From Chroococcidiopsis thermalis PCC 7203 (GTDB lineage: Bacteria > Cyanobacteriota > Cyanobacteriia > Cyanobacteriales > Chroococcidiopsidaceae), in contig NC_019695.1 in the NCBI RefSeq assembly GCF_000317125.1, positions 4,762,336 to 4,826,335 of the forward strand: DNA of 64,000 bases. The letters run 5' to 3'. The translations under genes and the position numbers were made by a program. The notes under the pieces are model-generated. The model had not been told where the DNA came from, searched no databases, and saw nothing but the letters and a program-made list of their open reading frames with translations. This document shows positions 17,153 to 26,796 of the stretch, in pieces (within the stretch, counting starts at the first letter, position 1; every line of letters begins with the position of its first letter).

Positions 17153-18760
17153 CTATCCCCTTCTGTTAGGTTTTTTAGTAAACCAATCAGTCTTAGCTAG
17201 TGCCAGCTGATCGTCAGAAAGAGTCGCACCAGTTAGATTAGCACCGCACAAATTTGCGCCTCTGAGGTTAGCATTGCTCAAATAAGCACCGCTTAAATCT
17301 GCACCGCGTAAATCGGCTCCCGACAAATCGGTATAACTCATGTATGCTTTGGTCAATACGGCATTTCTCAGATTGGCTTGACTGAGACAAGCTTGCCCAA
17401 AATCACCGTTACACAAAACTGCTTCTTGCAAGTTTGCGCGATCGAGCCTGGAAGCGTAACATTTAATACCAGCAAGATTTTTTCTCCGTAAATCGATCGC
17501 GCTCAAGTCTTGAGAGGTAAAATCTCTTCTGCCATTGATGTATGCATTTAGTAAACTACCAGAGTCTAAACGCTCCACTTCTTTGGATTTTAATTTGGTT
17601 GGGCTAGGGGTTTTTACGGTTGTTACGGCATTTGCTCTAGCAGCAACTGGCTGTTGGCGAGTCATTTGAGTATTTACACCAGTCGTAGCACCCAACTCGC
17701 GCCGCGCCCGAATATTCTGAGCTAATGCTGCTACGTACTGCTGATGGGAATTCAAGCCAGAATAAACTGGTTGCGAAGGTTGAGATGGTTGGGAAGCAGG
17801 GGTACTCGTAGGGCGCGAGCGAATTTGTGTAGCCATCCCAGACGAGATGCTGTCGAAGTATGGTTCCATCTCCAAAGCTTTGAGGACATCATCAGCTGAT
17901 TGATAGCGGTGGCGCACGGAAGCCTCAACCATCTTCCGCAGAACGGTAGTTAGGTGCTGACTAATTCTGACTTCTTGTTCCCAGAGCATTTCACCTGTAG
18001 AAGGATGATAGTCAAAATCTTTCGGAGATTTTCCAGTTAAAAGGAAAATACAGGTGATGCCCACAGCATAAATATCGCTGGCGTAGACTGGACGCATGGC
18101 GATTTGTTCTGGTGGTGCAAAGCCATTTGTTCCCACAGAAAAAGCAGTCAGGGTGGTATTTTCGATTTGGCTGCTATAGGTTTTGCTAACTTGATTCTTG
18201 ACCGCACCAAAATCAATTAAGACAAGTCTGCCGTCTTCACTGCGGCGGATCAAGTTATTGGGCTTGATGTCTCGATGGATAACTTGTTGCGAGTGAATGT
18301 ATTTTAAAATTCCTAAAATTTCACTTAAAAATTGCTTGACTCCAGCTTCGCTCATTAGACCTTTACGTTTGATCTCTTGCTGGATGGTTAAACCGTTGAC
18401 GAATTCTTGAACTAGATAAAATTCTCGATCGGTTTCAAAATAGTCTAATAATCTTGGCACTTGGGGATGATTGCCAATTTTGCCAAGGGTTTGTGCTTCT
18501 CTGGCGAATAATTCCCGCGCCATTGTCAAAACTTCAGGAGTATTGATTGAAGGGCGCAGTTGTTTGATGACGCACCAGGGCTGTCCGGGTAAACTATCAT
18601 CTTGAGCTAAGAAGGTTGCACCAAAGCCACCTTGGGCTAGTGCTTGCGTCACGCGGTAGCGATCGCGCAGTTTTTGCAGGGGCGACCCACAAGACTGACA
18701 CTGTGCGACAGAATTTGGGTTTTCTGGAGACTGGCAAGTTGGATTTAAGCAGTAGCTCAT
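17153..18760 (-). CDS. spkB: Ser/Thr protein kinase with zinc-ribbon and pentapeptide repeats (SpkB-like)
   Basis: 535 residues from ATG 18760. The N-terminal four-cysteine ribbon C-x4-C-x10-C-x2-C (residues 4-25) precedes a Hanks kinase domain (about 33-290: QGGFGATFLAQD, HRDIKPNN, LIDFGAVKN, GFAPPEQ). A linker of about 100 residues is Ser/Pro/Gln-rich, and the C-terminus (about 430-525) consists of pentapeptide A(D/N)LxX repeats. This architecture is that of Synechocystis SpkB, whose cysteine motif is reported to matter for activity in oxidative stress. A longer frame start (18790) is less likely. Confidence 0.92.
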   Translation of the reverse strand: MSYCLNPTCQSPENPNSVAQCQSCGSPLQKLRDRYRVTQALAQGGFGATFLAQDDSLPGQPWCVIKQLRPSINTPEVLTMARELFAREAQTLGKIGNHPQVPRLLDYFETDREFYLVQEFVNGLTIQQEIKRKGLMSEAGVKQFLSEILGILKYIHSQQVIHRDIKPNNLIRRSEDGRLVLIDFGAVKNQVSKTYSSQIENTTLTAFSVGTNGFAPPEQIAMRPVYASDIYAVGITCIFLLTGKSPKDFDYHPSTGEMLWEQEVRISQHLTTVLRKMVEASVRHRYQSADDVLKALEMEPYFDSISSGMATQIRSRPTSTPASQPSQPSQPVYSGLNSHQQYVAALAQNIRARRELGATTGVNTQMTRQQPVAARANAVTTVKTPSPTKLKSKEVERLDSGSLLNAYINGRRDFTSQDLSAIDLRRKNLAGIKCYASRLDRANLQEAVLCNGDFGQACLSQANLRNAVLTKAYMSYTDLSGADLRGADLSGAYLSNANLRGANLCGANLTGATLSDDQLALAKTDWFTKKPNRRG

Positions 18761-19039
18761 AACAGACTCGACGTTGCACAATGGACGCAAACAATAGAAG
18801 CAAACAGAATTGTTACACTCTGAATCAATTATTCAAATAAAAATTGACTTTTACTAGGTTAGTCTTGCGGAGAATCGTTGAAGAATTGCTAAAGTTATTG
18901 GCAGCAATATCGGGTAATTGTGAGTTTTGTTTAAATATCAATTAGCCAACTGTTGGACTAGGGGGTAAAAGCACGTAGGTTTTGGATCGAGAATTTTGTA
19001 AGATAGATGAGCTGCGATTGAAACAAGCAAACACACTCC

Positions 19040-21508
19040 ATGCGTATCTCTTTGAACTGGCTGCGGGAAATAGTCGATATAACGATGACTCCAGAGGAGT
19101 TGGCTCATACGCTCACTATGGCTGGCTTCGAGGTGGAAGAGATCGAAGACCGTCGTACTTGGGCTGATGGTGTCGTCATCGGCAAAGTGCTGGAGTGTCA
19201 GCGCCACCCTAACGCCGATAAATTGAGCGTTACGAAGGTCGATATTGGCAAAGGTGAACCTTTAAATATTGTGTGTGGCGCACCGAATGTACGTGCAGAT
19301 ATCTATGTAGCAGTTGCTACCGTCGGCACTTACTTACCTAAAATTGACGTAAAAATTCGTGCTGCCAATCTGCGGGGAGTGCGTTCCGAAGGCATGATTT
19401 GTTCCCTAGCAGAACTAGGCTTATCTAAAGAATCTGCTGGTATCCATATTTTTGATGAAGTAGGGGCGCACAGCCGTGCGCCCCTACAGTTGGGTGATGA
19501 CGTTCGCCCCCTTCTAGGTTTAGACGACACAATTTTAGACTTGACAGCAACGGCAAATCGTGCTGATGCGTTGTGCATGGTAGGGATTGCACGGGAAGTG
19601 GCAGCTTTAACTGGAGCAACGCTGAGATTACCACAACCAGATGCTTTGTCGATTCCGACAACAGAGGGATTAGAGATCGCCGTTCTCCAACCGCAAGCTT
19701 GTCCGGCTTATATCGGTACTGTTATTGAAGGAATAAAAATTGCACCTTCTCCCGAATGGTTGCAACAGCGCTTGCAAGCAGCAGGAATGCGACCGATTAA
19801 TAATGTGGTGGATGCAACCAACTACATTATGTTGGAGTGGGGACAACCGCTACACGCATTCGATCGCGATCGCTTATTAGCAGTAAGGGCGCACAGCAGT
19901 GCGCCCCTACCTATTACCATTGGCGTTCGCTTTGCTGAATCGGGAGAAAGTTTAAAAACTTTAGACGGACAAAGCCGCAACCTGACAAGCCAAACTCTGC
20001 TGATTACTGCCAACGACAAACCTGTAGCTTTAGCTGGAGTGATGGGAGGAGAAGCAACGGAAGTTGGCGACACAACGCAAAATTTATTATTAGAAGCAGC
20101 GTTATTTGATTCTGTGGCGATCCGTCGTTCAGCGCGCAGTTTGGGGTTGCGTACAGAAGCTTCGGCAAGGTACGAGCGCGGTGTGAATTATGCTGAATTA
20201 GAATTAGCCTGTCGTCGCGCCATTAGTTTAATCCAGCAAATAGCTGGGGGTACAGCGGTAAGTCAGCAAATTGCCGATCGCAGACCGGATATGGGTACGC
20301 TATCGCGATCGATTCAACTGCGCCTCGATCGCGTCAATCAAATTTTAGGCTTAGTCGATCTGGGCGATACGGATGGAGAATTACAGCCAGACGAAATGCA
20401 ACAAATCTTGACGGCGTTAGGCTGTCAAGTCACACCAGACGCAGAAAAAGAGCGAGTCTGGATCGTTACCGTACCACCTTATCGCTACCGCGATTTAGAG
20501 CGGGAAATCGATTTAATTGAAGAAATTGCCCGCGTTTACGGTTACGATAAATTCTGCACCACGCTGCCAGAAGCAACAGAATTTGGCTTTCTTTCGGTCG
20601 AACAACAGCTAACGCGGCAAATCCGAGCAGCGATGCGGGCAGCAGGATTAACAGAGTTGATGCACTATTCTTTAGTGAAACCAGGGGAAGATCGGCAGGT
20701 GGTGCTGGCTAACCCTTTATTTGCCGAATATGCAGCCCTACGGACAGATTTGATTGCTGGTTTAGTCGATGCCTTCCAATACAATTTGGAACAGGGAAAT
20801 GGGGCGCTCAATGGTTTTGAAATTGGGCGAATCTTCACTCAAGATGAAGCTGGGATCGATGAAATGGAGGCGATTGGAGGGATTTTAGGTGGCGATCCAA
20901 CGCAAGGTAAATGGGTCAGCGCCGGACGCGATCGCCCTATGAGTTGGTATGAGGCAAAGGGTATATTAGACAGCGTATTTCAGCGTTTGGGATTGTCGAT
21001 TGAATATCAACCCAGCCGACAAGATACGCGCTTGCACCCAGGACGAACGGCTTCTTTGTGGTTGCAAGGAAACCGCTTAGGTGTCTTCGGACAGTTGCAT
21101 CCCCAGTTACGGCAAGAAAGAGGTTTACCGGATGAGGTTTATGTTTTTCAACTCGATTTAGATTTGCTATTTGATGCTTTGGATGTAGAGGAAATGCTCG
21201 TTCCTCGCTTCAAACCTTATTCTACTTACCCAGCTGCCGACAGAGATATTGCTTTTTTTGCCCCCGTAGATGTCTCGGTAGCAGAATTAGAACGGGCGAT
21301 CGCTCATGCAGGTGGTCAGCTACTAGAGTCGGTAGAATTATTTGATGAGTATAGGGGTCAAGGTGTTCCCGCAGGACAAAGAAGTTTGGCTTTTCGATTA
21401 GTTTATCGGGCAAGCGATCGCACTTTGACCGATGCAGAAGTAGAACCCGTGCATCAAAAAGTCAGAGAATCTCTAGTAGAGAAATTTAGTTTGAATTTGA
21501 GAAGTTAA
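19040..21508 (+). CDS. pheT: Phenylalanyl-tRNA synthetase beta subunit with two repeat-derived inserts
   Basis: 822 residues, the alpha2beta2 PheRS beta chain. Domains: N-terminal tRNA-binding OB-fold (about 40-150), B3/B4 editing domain (about 210-390), B5 (about 400-490), catalytic-like core and the C-terminal anticodon-binding FDX-ACB domain (about 725-820, [13 protein letters not shown]). Two short in-frame inserts come from the 28-bp palindrome family: residues about 141-149 (VGAHSRAPL) and about 282-290 (VRAHSSAPL). Both fall in surface loops by inference. pheS is not in the window. The start is ATG 19040, at the expected M-R-I-S-L-N-W-L. Confidence 0.96.
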   Translation: MRISLNWLREIVDITMTPEELAHTLTMAGFEVEEIEDRRTWADGVVIGKVLECQRHPNADKLSVTKVDIGKGEPLNIVCGAPNVRADIYVAVATVGTYLPKIDVKIRAANLRGVRSEGMICSLAELGLSKESAGIHIFDEVGAHSRAPLQLGDDVRPLLGLDDTILDLTATANRADALCMVGIAREVAALTGATLRLPQPDALSIPTTEGLEIAVLQPQACPAYIGTVIEGIKIAPSPEWLQQRLQAAGMRPINNVVDATNYIMLEWGQPLHAFDRDRLLAVRAHSSAPLPITIGVRFAESGESLKTLDGQSRNLTSQTLLITANDKPVALAGVMGGEATEVGDTTQNLLLEAALFDSVAIRRSARSLGLRTEASARYERGVNYAELELACRRAISLIQQIAGGTAVSQQIADRRPDMGTLSRSIQLRLDRVNQILGLVDLGDTDGELQPDEMQQILTALGCQVTPDAEKERVWIVTVPPYRYRDLEREIDLIEEIARVYGYDKFCTTLPEATEFGFLSVEQQLTRQIRAAMRAAGLTELMHYSLVKPGEDRQVVLANPLFAEYAALRTDLIAGLVDAFQYNLEQGNGALNGFEIGRIFTQDEAGIDEMEAIGGILGGDPTQGKWVSAGRDRPMSWYEAKGILDSVFQRLGLSIEYQPSRQDTRLHPGRTASLWLQGNRLGVFGQLHPQLRQERGLPDEVYVFQLDLDLLFDALDVEEMLVPRFKPYSTYPAADRDIAFFAPVDVSVAELERAIAHAGGQLLESVELFDEYRGQGVPAGQRSLAFRLVYRASDRTLTDAEVEPVHQKVRESLVEKFSLNLRS
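19460..19487. repeat. 28-bp palindrome inside pheT, copy 1
   Basis: GTAGGGGCGCACAGCCGTGC followed by GCCCCTAC, 27 of 28 bases identical to the intergenic copy at 10826. It is translated as V-G-A-H-S-R-A-P-L in the frame of pheT. Confidence 0.93.
19883..19910. repeat. 28-bp palindrome inside pheT, copy 2
   Basis: GTAAGGGCGCACAGCAGTGC followed by GCCCCTAC; translated V-R-A-H-S-S-A-P-L. Same family and orientation as copy 1, about 420 bases downstream. Confidence 0.9.
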
Positions 21509-21510
21509 TC

Positions 21511-21564
21511 GTAGGGGCGCACAGTTTCCCGTGTAGAGACGTTACATGCAACGTCTCTACACGG
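21511..21564. repeat. Fused half palindromes: GGGGCGCACAG half plus GTGTAGAGACGTT hairpin
   Basis: A half copy of the 28-bp family (21511-21524) joins a complete hairpin CCGTGTAGAGACGTT-N6-AACGTCTCTACACGG (21529-21564, perfect 15-bp arms). The composite sits between pheT and the guanine deaminase gene and may act as a terminator or transcript-stabilising hairpin. Confidence 0.85.
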
Positions 21565-21587
21565 ACTACATTCATCAGAGATTCTTT

Positions 21588-22910
21588 ATGTCATCTCTTA
21601 AGGCTTTTCGTAGCTCGTTTTTAGATTTTATTGCCGATCCATTCTATGTATCTGAATTAGAAAGCGTGCGCTATATTCCTGATGGATTATTAGTTTTAGA
21701 AGATGGCAAAATTAAAGAAATAGGAACCTACGATAGCCTCCAGCACAAATACAAAGAAATTTCAATAACTGCTTATCCTGGGATGCTGATAATGCCAGGA
21801 TTTATTGACACTCACGTTCACTTTCCCCAACTAGAAATGATTGCTTCCTATGGGGAACAATTACTAACGTGGTTGAACAAATATACATTTCCTACAGAAG
21901 GGAAATTTAAAGATAAAACCTATGCTCAAAAAGTAGCAGCTATCTTTCTCGATGAATTATTGAAAAATGGTACGACAACAGCATTAGTATTTGCTACCGT
22001 TCATCCTGAATCTGTAGATGCTTTTTTTGAGGAAGCTAACCGCCGCCATCTACGAACGATCGCTGGTAAAGTGATGATGGATCGTAACGCTCCAGATTTT
22101 CTCACCGATACCGCAGAAACATCATATCAAGAAACAAAAGCTCTCATTCAGAAATGGCATAAAAAAGACCGCTTGCTTTATGCTGTAACTCCCCGCTTTG
22201 CCATAACTTCAACCAACGAGCAATTACAAATTGCTGGAAGACTTTTACAAGAATTTCCCGATGTTTATTTGCATACTCATATATCAGAAAATGTAGATGA
22301 AGTTGCATTTGTCAAGCAATTATTTCCAGAAAGTCAGGGTTATTTAGACGTGTACGATCGCGCTGGATTAGTAGGCGATCGCTCTGTGTTTGCCCACGGA
22401 GTCCACTTAACTGATGCAGAGTTTCATAGATTATCTCAAGCAAATGCTGCGATCGCATTTTGTCCGACATCAAATTTATTCTTAGGTAGCGGACTATTTA
22501 GAATTGAAACAGCTAAATCAAAAGATTATCCTGTGAAAGTTGGTTTGGGTACAGATGTAGGTGGCGGAACGAGTGTATCTCTCCTACAAACCGCAAACGA
22601 AGCCTACAAAATCGCTCAACTAAGGCAACAAAAGCTCTCACCCTTTCAAACACTATTTTTAGCAACTTTAGGAGGAGCAAAAGCACTCAATTTAGAAGCT
22701 AAAATTGGTAATTTTAATCCTGGTAAAGAAGCAGATTTTGTTGTCTTAGATCCGCGTGCTACACCATTAATGGCATTTCGTAATTCTGACGCAACTCCAA
22801 CATCTTTAGAAGAATTAGCAGAAAGAATATTTACCTTAGTCATTATGGGAGACGATCGCGCTATACATGCTACTTATATTATGGGAGGATTGGTAATGGG
22901 TAATGGGTAA
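21588..22910 (+). CDS. guaD: Guanine deaminase
   Basis: 440 residues from ATG 21588. It belongs to the amidohydrolase superfamily and converts guanine to xanthine and ammonia. Metal ligands are visible: PGFIDTHVHFPQ (about 73-84), H in LHTHISENVDEV (about 227-238), H in VFAHGVHLTD (about 268) and D in KVGLGTDVGGGTS (about 322-334). The segment EGKFKDKTYA is typical of GuaD. It lets cells use guanine as a nitrogen source. The C-terminus (M-G-N-G) ends in an AATGGGTAATGGGT repeat. Confidence 0.94.
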   Translation: MSSLKAFRSSFLDFIADPFYVSELESVRYIPDGLLVLEDGKIKEIGTYDSLQHKYKEISITAYPGMLIMPGFIDTHVHFPQLEMIASYGEQLLTWLNKYTFPTEGKFKDKTYAQKVAAIFLDELLKNGTTTALVFATVHPESVDAFFEEANRRHLRTIAGKVMMDRNAPDFLTDTAETSYQETKALIQKWHKKDRLLYAVTPRFAITSTNEQLQIAGRLLQEFPDVYLHTHISENVDEVAFVKQLFPESQGYLDVYDRAGLVGDRSVFAHGVHLTDAEFHRLSQANAAIAFCPTSNLFLGSGLFRIETAKSKDYPVKVGLGTDVGGGTSVSLLQTANEAYKIAQLRQQKLSPFQTLFLATLGGAKALNLEAKIGNFNPGKEADFVVLDPRATPLMAFRNSDATPTSLEELAERIFTLVIMGDDRAIHATYIMGGLVMGNG

Positions 22911-22950
22911 TGGGTAATGGGTCATTTGTCATTTGTATTTTCACTACTCA

Positions 22951-23853
22951 CTAACCACTAGCCACTGATTTAGTCACTTCTAAATAAATATATTCTAGTC
23001 GCACGGGTTGACGGGAGATAGCATTAAGAGGAATACCTTCAAAGAGAGAAATAATTTCTTTTAAATCTAAAGATTCTGGGAGCCAAAAAGCAAGATCTCT
23101 GCCATAGTAACGATAGTTGAAACCTAATTCTATTGCCCGGGCGATCGCTTTTTCCGCTTCATCTGTCTGCACGATAATAATTTCTTCAGCAGATATGTAT
23201 TGACGTAGTTGAGCTAAACTACCCTCAGCGACAATTTGACCATTTTTCAAAATTCCAATTCTGTGACAAAGACGTTCGGCTTCTTCTAATAAATGAGTGG
23301 TGAGTAAAATAGTAGTCCCTTGACGTTGGAGTTGTAGAATTAAATCCCAAATCTCATAACGCGCCTCTACATCTAAACCTGTGGTTGGTTCGTCTAAAAT
23401 AACTAATTTGGGTTGATGAACTAAAGCGATCGCCATATTCAATCGCCGTTTCATGCCTCCACTGAGTTTTTCTACAGGAGTTTTTGCCCAGTCTAATAAG
23501 TTGACAGCAGCTAAACAAGACTGAATTTGCTGCTTTCTTTGCTTAACTGAAATACCGTAAAGCTGGGCAAAAAAATTAAGATTTTCCGTGCAAGTTAAGG
23601 TTTTGTAGAGTAAATTTTCTTGGGGGACAATACCAATAATTTTCTTGGTAGCATCAGAAACTGCTCGATCGCCGATCTTAACTTCTCCGCTATCTGCTTG
23701 TAGAAGATTACAAATAATATTTATTACAGTTGTTTTTCCTGCTCCATTTGCCCCTAATAAACCGTAAATTTCTCCTGGTAAGATATGCAAAGTTAGGTCT
23801 TGCAATATTCGTCTTTTTCCGTAAGATTTATTAAGCTTCTGGATTCTTAACAT
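22951..23853 (-). CDS. ABC transporter ATP-binding protein
   Basis: 300 residues from ATG 23853. Walker A GANGAGKTT (about 39-47), Q-loop VPQENLL, signature KLSGGMKRR, Walker B KLVILDEPTTGLD and H-loop LLTTHL are all intact. The C-terminal extension of about 80 residues is of the ABC-2/DrrA type (export of drugs, lipids or polysaccharide). No membrane partner lies next to it, so it is an orphan subunit here. The start 45 bases further upstream is less likely. Confidence 0.93.
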   Translation of the reverse strand: MLRIQKLNKSYGKRRILQDLTLHILPGEIYGLLGANGAGKTTVINIICNLLQADSGEVKIGDRAVSDATKKIIGIVPQENLLYKTLTCTENLNFFAQLYGISVKQRKQQIQSCLAAVNLLDWAKTPVEKLSGGMKRRLNMAIALVHQPKLVILDEPTTGLDVEARYEIWDLILQLQRQGTTILLTTHLLEEAERLCHRIGILKNGQIVAEGSLAQLRQYISAEEIIIVQTDEAEKAIARAIELGFNYRYYGRDLAFWLPESLDLKEIISLFEGIPLNAISRQPVRLEYIYLEVTKSVASG

Positions 23854-24199
23854 GAGCAATCTTAGGAGCGAACAGTAAAGTAGGGCGGATAATCCCAACC
23901 CTACTTAATCTTGCAGAAAAAGTGGGCAGAGTTCACCCTATCAAATTAGATGAAAAAAGTAAATATCGATCCGCTCGATTGTATTTAAATTGTAATTATA
24001 GGAGCAGTTGCCGATTAAGCGTCGATTGAATCGCTGCATCTCTATACTTGCTTCTTGTCTCTTTTGGTACTTACCTGTATTCGACAGACAGTATAAAATT
24101 GCAATTCATATACTTTACTTGTCTCCTTTTTGAGTGGTGGGTGAAGAAAGGGTGTAGGGTGTGGAGTGTGGGATGTAGGGTGTAGGGTGTAGGTTTTTT
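23854..24199. other. Intergenic region without a recognised gene
   Basis: About 350 bases between the ABC ATPase and the minisatellite. It has an AT-rich stretch (GTATTTAAATTGTAATTATA near 23975) that could hold promoters, and TGTAGGGTGTAGG repeats at the right end. I see no gene. Confidence 0.5.
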
Positions 24200-24293
24200 C
24201 TCCCTTGTCTCCCCTGTCTCCCTTGTCTCCCTTGTCTCCCCTGTCTCCCCTGTCCCCCTTGTCCCCCTTGTCTCCCCTGTCCCCCCTGTCCCT
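24200..24293. repeat. Tandem 9-mer minisatellite (TCTCCCTTG/CCCCTGTCC)
   Basis: About ten tandem copies of the 866-982 family in opposite orientation. The array ends only about 12 bases before the ATG of the transglutaminase gene, displacing the normal leader. Confidence 0.9.
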
Positions 24294-24304
24294 CACGCAC
24301 GCAT

Positions 24305-25957
24305 ATGAGTCAACCCCTTTGGCAACGGACAATTAGACCTTTTGGTGCAGCAGCCTTGCATGGTATTGCCAGTTATGGCGATCGCCTGTTAGCCATCGAT
24401 CGGGTCAAAGGGTATTTGCTGCAAATCGATCCAGTTAGTGACAACACCACAATTTTGAATTGGCAAACCGCAGAAGAGTTTGTTGACATAACGGGAATCG
24501 CGGTGTGGGAAGACACTCTGTGGTGTACGCGGGACGATACGGTTTACTATTGCCAGTGGGGAGAATTTAAACTCAAACCTTTTGTTACCTTACCTTACAC
24601 TGCCGATGGGGTCGCAGTGTGGAGATCGACAATTTACATCACTTGTCAAAAAGCAGGCTATATCTTAATTTTTGACAGTAATACAGGGGGACAAATTACC
24701 AGATTTTTTGCTCCAGGGGTAGGGATAGAAAACATTACAGTTAAGGAAGAGAATTTGTGGGTATGCGATCGCACGGAACAGACAGTGTATTGTCTCGATC
24801 GCGCTACGGGGGACATTCAATTTAGCGTCCTGACTCCGTTTGAATGTCCCACGGGGTTGACTTTTTATACCCAGCCACAAACTAATGAGACATTACTCTA
24901 CGTCGCTTATGCATCAGAAGAGGCGTATATCAGGGATAATCCTAATTTAGATCCATCGCACGAATTAACCTATCGCGATCGCACCTTTATCCATCCGCTG
25001 CAATACCACTACAACTCCCAAGGACACTACGCTCTTTCCAACGGCTACGCGATCGAAATGGTCTATGCTGAGGAATTATCGCCGCTAGACGAAGTAGACT
25101 TAGAACAGGTAGAGTGGCGAATTGCTTTACCTGCATCCACCGACCGTCAAAAAGTCGTTCACGTTGAACCGATTGGTCTGCCTTTTACAGAAGAAATCCA
25201 AGACGGACAGCGAGTCGCAGTATTTAAATTCGACCATTTAACAACAGGCGATCGCCATGTTTTCGGTTGGAAAGCGATCGTTGAAGTTCGCAGCATCAAG
25301 TATCGCATTGCCCCTAGAGAAGTAGAAAATATCCCTCCTCTCCCGCCAGAATTTGCCCAGCGTTATTTGGTAGATGATGATGAATTAGCAATGGAATCAT
25401 ACATCGTCCGTCGTGCTGCTCGCGAGGCGATCGGTAGCGAAACCAATATTCTGCGCCAGATGTACAGTATCCGCAATTACGTCTACGACCAATTATCCTA
25501 CGGGATTAAACCACACATCGACACGCCCGATATTGTTCTCGATCGCGGTGTTGGTTCCTGTGGCGAATATGTTGGTGTTTTACTGGCTTTGATGCGCTTA
25601 AATGGAATCGCTTGTCGTACAATCGGACGCTACAAGTGTCCTCCCTATGCCGAACACCAGCAAGTCCCCCTGCAACCAGATTTTAACCACGTTTGGGTAG
25701 AATTTTACTTACCAGGACTAGACTTGTGGTTGCCGATGGAATCAAACCCCGACGACGTAGTAGAACAAGGTCCCTACCCTGCTAGATTTTTTATGGGTTT
25801 AGCCTGGTATCACATTGAAATTGGCAAAGGTATTTCTTTTGAAACTGTGAAAAGCAATGGCGTACCGCTGAATAAAGAAGAAATCTCAATTGGCGACTTA
25901 GCAATTAATCATATTCGCTTCACGATTTTGCATGAATTACCACCTGTAAAGTCGTAA
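24305..25957 (+). CDS. Transglutaminase-like protein with N-terminal propeller-like region
   Basis: 550 residues. The first 220 or so have repeating blades (LHGIASYGDRLLAIDRVKG, VAVWEDTLWCTRDDTV, GVAVWRSTIYITCQKAG) like a beta-propeller. The C-terminal half is a transglutaminase-core domain with Cys in GVGSCGEYVG (about 419), His in DFNHVWVEFY (about 459) and Asp/Glu in PMESNPDD. Such proteins may be proteases or peptide crosslinkers; the partner is unknown. No signal peptide is seen. The leader is replaced by a minisatellite and no clear ribosome binding site precedes the ATG. Confidence 0.88.
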   Translation: MSQPLWQRTIRPFGAAALHGIASYGDRLLAIDRVKGYLLQIDPVSDNTTILNWQTAEEFVDITGIAVWEDTLWCTRDDTVYYCQWGEFKLKPFVTLPYTADGVAVWRSTIYITCQKAGYILIFDSNTGGQITRFFAPGVGIENITVKEENLWVCDRTEQTVYCLDRATGDIQFSVLTPFECPTGLTFYTQPQTNETLLYVAYASEEAYIRDNPNLDPSHELTYRDRTFIHPLQYHYNSQGHYALSNGYAIEMVYAEELSPLDEVDLEQVEWRIALPASTDRQKVVHVEPIGLPFTEEIQDGQRVAVFKFDHLTTGDRHVFGWKAIVEVRSIKYRIAPREVENIPPLPPEFAQRYLVDDDELAMESYIVRRAAREAIGSETNILRQMYSIRNYVYDQLSYGIKPHIDTPDIVLDRGVGSCGEYVGVLLALMRLNGIACRTIGRYKCPPYAEHQQVPLQPDFNHVWVEFYLPGLDLWLPMESNPDDVVEQGPYPARFFMGLAWYHIEIGKGISFETVKSNGVPLNKEEISIGDLAINHIRFTILHELPPVKS

Positions 25958-26000
25958 GTCGTAAGTCGTAATTCGTAAGTCGGAATTAACTGATAACTTT

Positions 26001-26028
26001 GTACAGACGTTACATGTAAAGTCTGTAC
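26001..26028. repeat. Palindromic repeat GTACAGACGTTACATG family
   Basis: GTACAGACGTTACATGTAAA followed by GTCTGTAC, a divergent member of the GAGACGTTGC family. It lies downstream of the transglutaminase gene and could act as a terminator hairpin. Confidence 0.65.
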
Positions 26029-26031
26029 ATT

Positions 26032-26177
26032 AGACCTCCTGCATGAATCAAAAAATCATGGATGTCATTCTGTTGGCGAAGCCTTCCCGAAGGGTACGCA
26101 ACGCAGTGTAGTGAAGAATCTCCCAGATGTTTCGCTTCGCGTGTGGATGACAATTCAAGTATTCACGCAGGAGGTCT
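26032..26177. mobile_element. 146-bp MITE-like element with 17-bp terminal inverted repeats
   Basis: Left end AGACCTCCTGCATGAAT, right end ATTCACGCAGGAGGTCT (16 of 17 complementary). The flanks show TA at both ends. The interior contains further small inverted repeats (TTCGCTTCGCG, GGCGAAGCC) and no coding capacity. Confidence 0.7.
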
Positions 26178-26199
26178 ATTGATAACTGATAACTGATAA

Positions 26200-26595
26200 C
26201 TACTTACTACTCGCAAGGTAACGAATGAGGTTTAGAAAAGAGTTGTAGTCAGTAATCGGCTTAGCCACGAACTCGTCAGCTTGGGAAGCAGCCAGCAGAA
26301 ATTGACGTTCGCCTGCCAAAGCGTAAGCTGTCACGAGAATAATCGGAATTTGGGCTGTTTGCGCTTGATTTTTTAACACGCGCGAAATATCAGCACCACT
26401 AACAGCTTGACCTTGCCACTGTGCGTCTGGCAAATTAATATCCATAATTACCAAATCAACTGCTTGCGTCTGACAGCGCTGAAAGATTTCTGCTGGATCG
26501 TCCGTAATGTAAACGTAATGACCCCCCAGACGTTGCAAGAGCTTGGCAGTGCTGCGAGCCAATGTGTAATCGTCATCAACTAAGAGAATATTCAA
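26200..26595 (-). CDS. Single-domain response regulator
   Basis: 131 residues, receiver domain only. The acidic pocket is L-V-D-D-D-Y (8-10), phospho-acceptor D in LVIMDINLP (about 53), T in LVTAYA (about 89) and K in FVAKPI (about 112). No output domain. The start is a TTG in this frame, with no in-frame ATG near. It lies downstream of the phytochrome-like kinase (26797-28815) on the same strand and is a likely phosphorylation partner. Confidence 0.9.
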   Translation of the reverse strand: MNILLVDDDYTLARSTAKLLQRLGGHYVYITDDPAEIFQRCQTQAVDLVIMDINLPDAQWQGQAVSGADISRVLKNQAQTAQIPIILVTAYALAGERQFLLAASQADEFVAKPITDYNSFLNLIRYLASSK

Positions 26596-26699
26596 GCAGG
26601 CTACGAAAAAAAATTAGAGCGCGATCGCAATTATATACAGTTATCAGTTATCAGTTATCAACGGAAAGTGGTAATGGGTAATGGGTAATTGGTAGTTGC

Positions 26700-26788
26700 T
26701 CCCTTGTCCCCCTTGTCTCCCTTGTCCCCCTTGTCCCCCTTGTCCCCCCTTGTCCCCCCTTGTCCCCCCTTGTCCCCCCTTGTCCCTC
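26700..26788. repeat. Tandem minisatellite (CCCCCTTGT)
   Basis: About nine CCCCCTTGT/TCCCTTGT units between the kinase and the response regulator; same family as 866-982. It is followed by TACTCCCTACTCCC copies that end at the kinase stop codon. Confidence 0.88.
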
Positions 26789-26796
26789 CCTACTCC

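Noticed and set aside
24042-24332. Minus-strand frames through the 24.2-kb array
   Set aside because: Composed of R-G-D-K-G-D repeats from the array and overlapping the real transglutaminase start.
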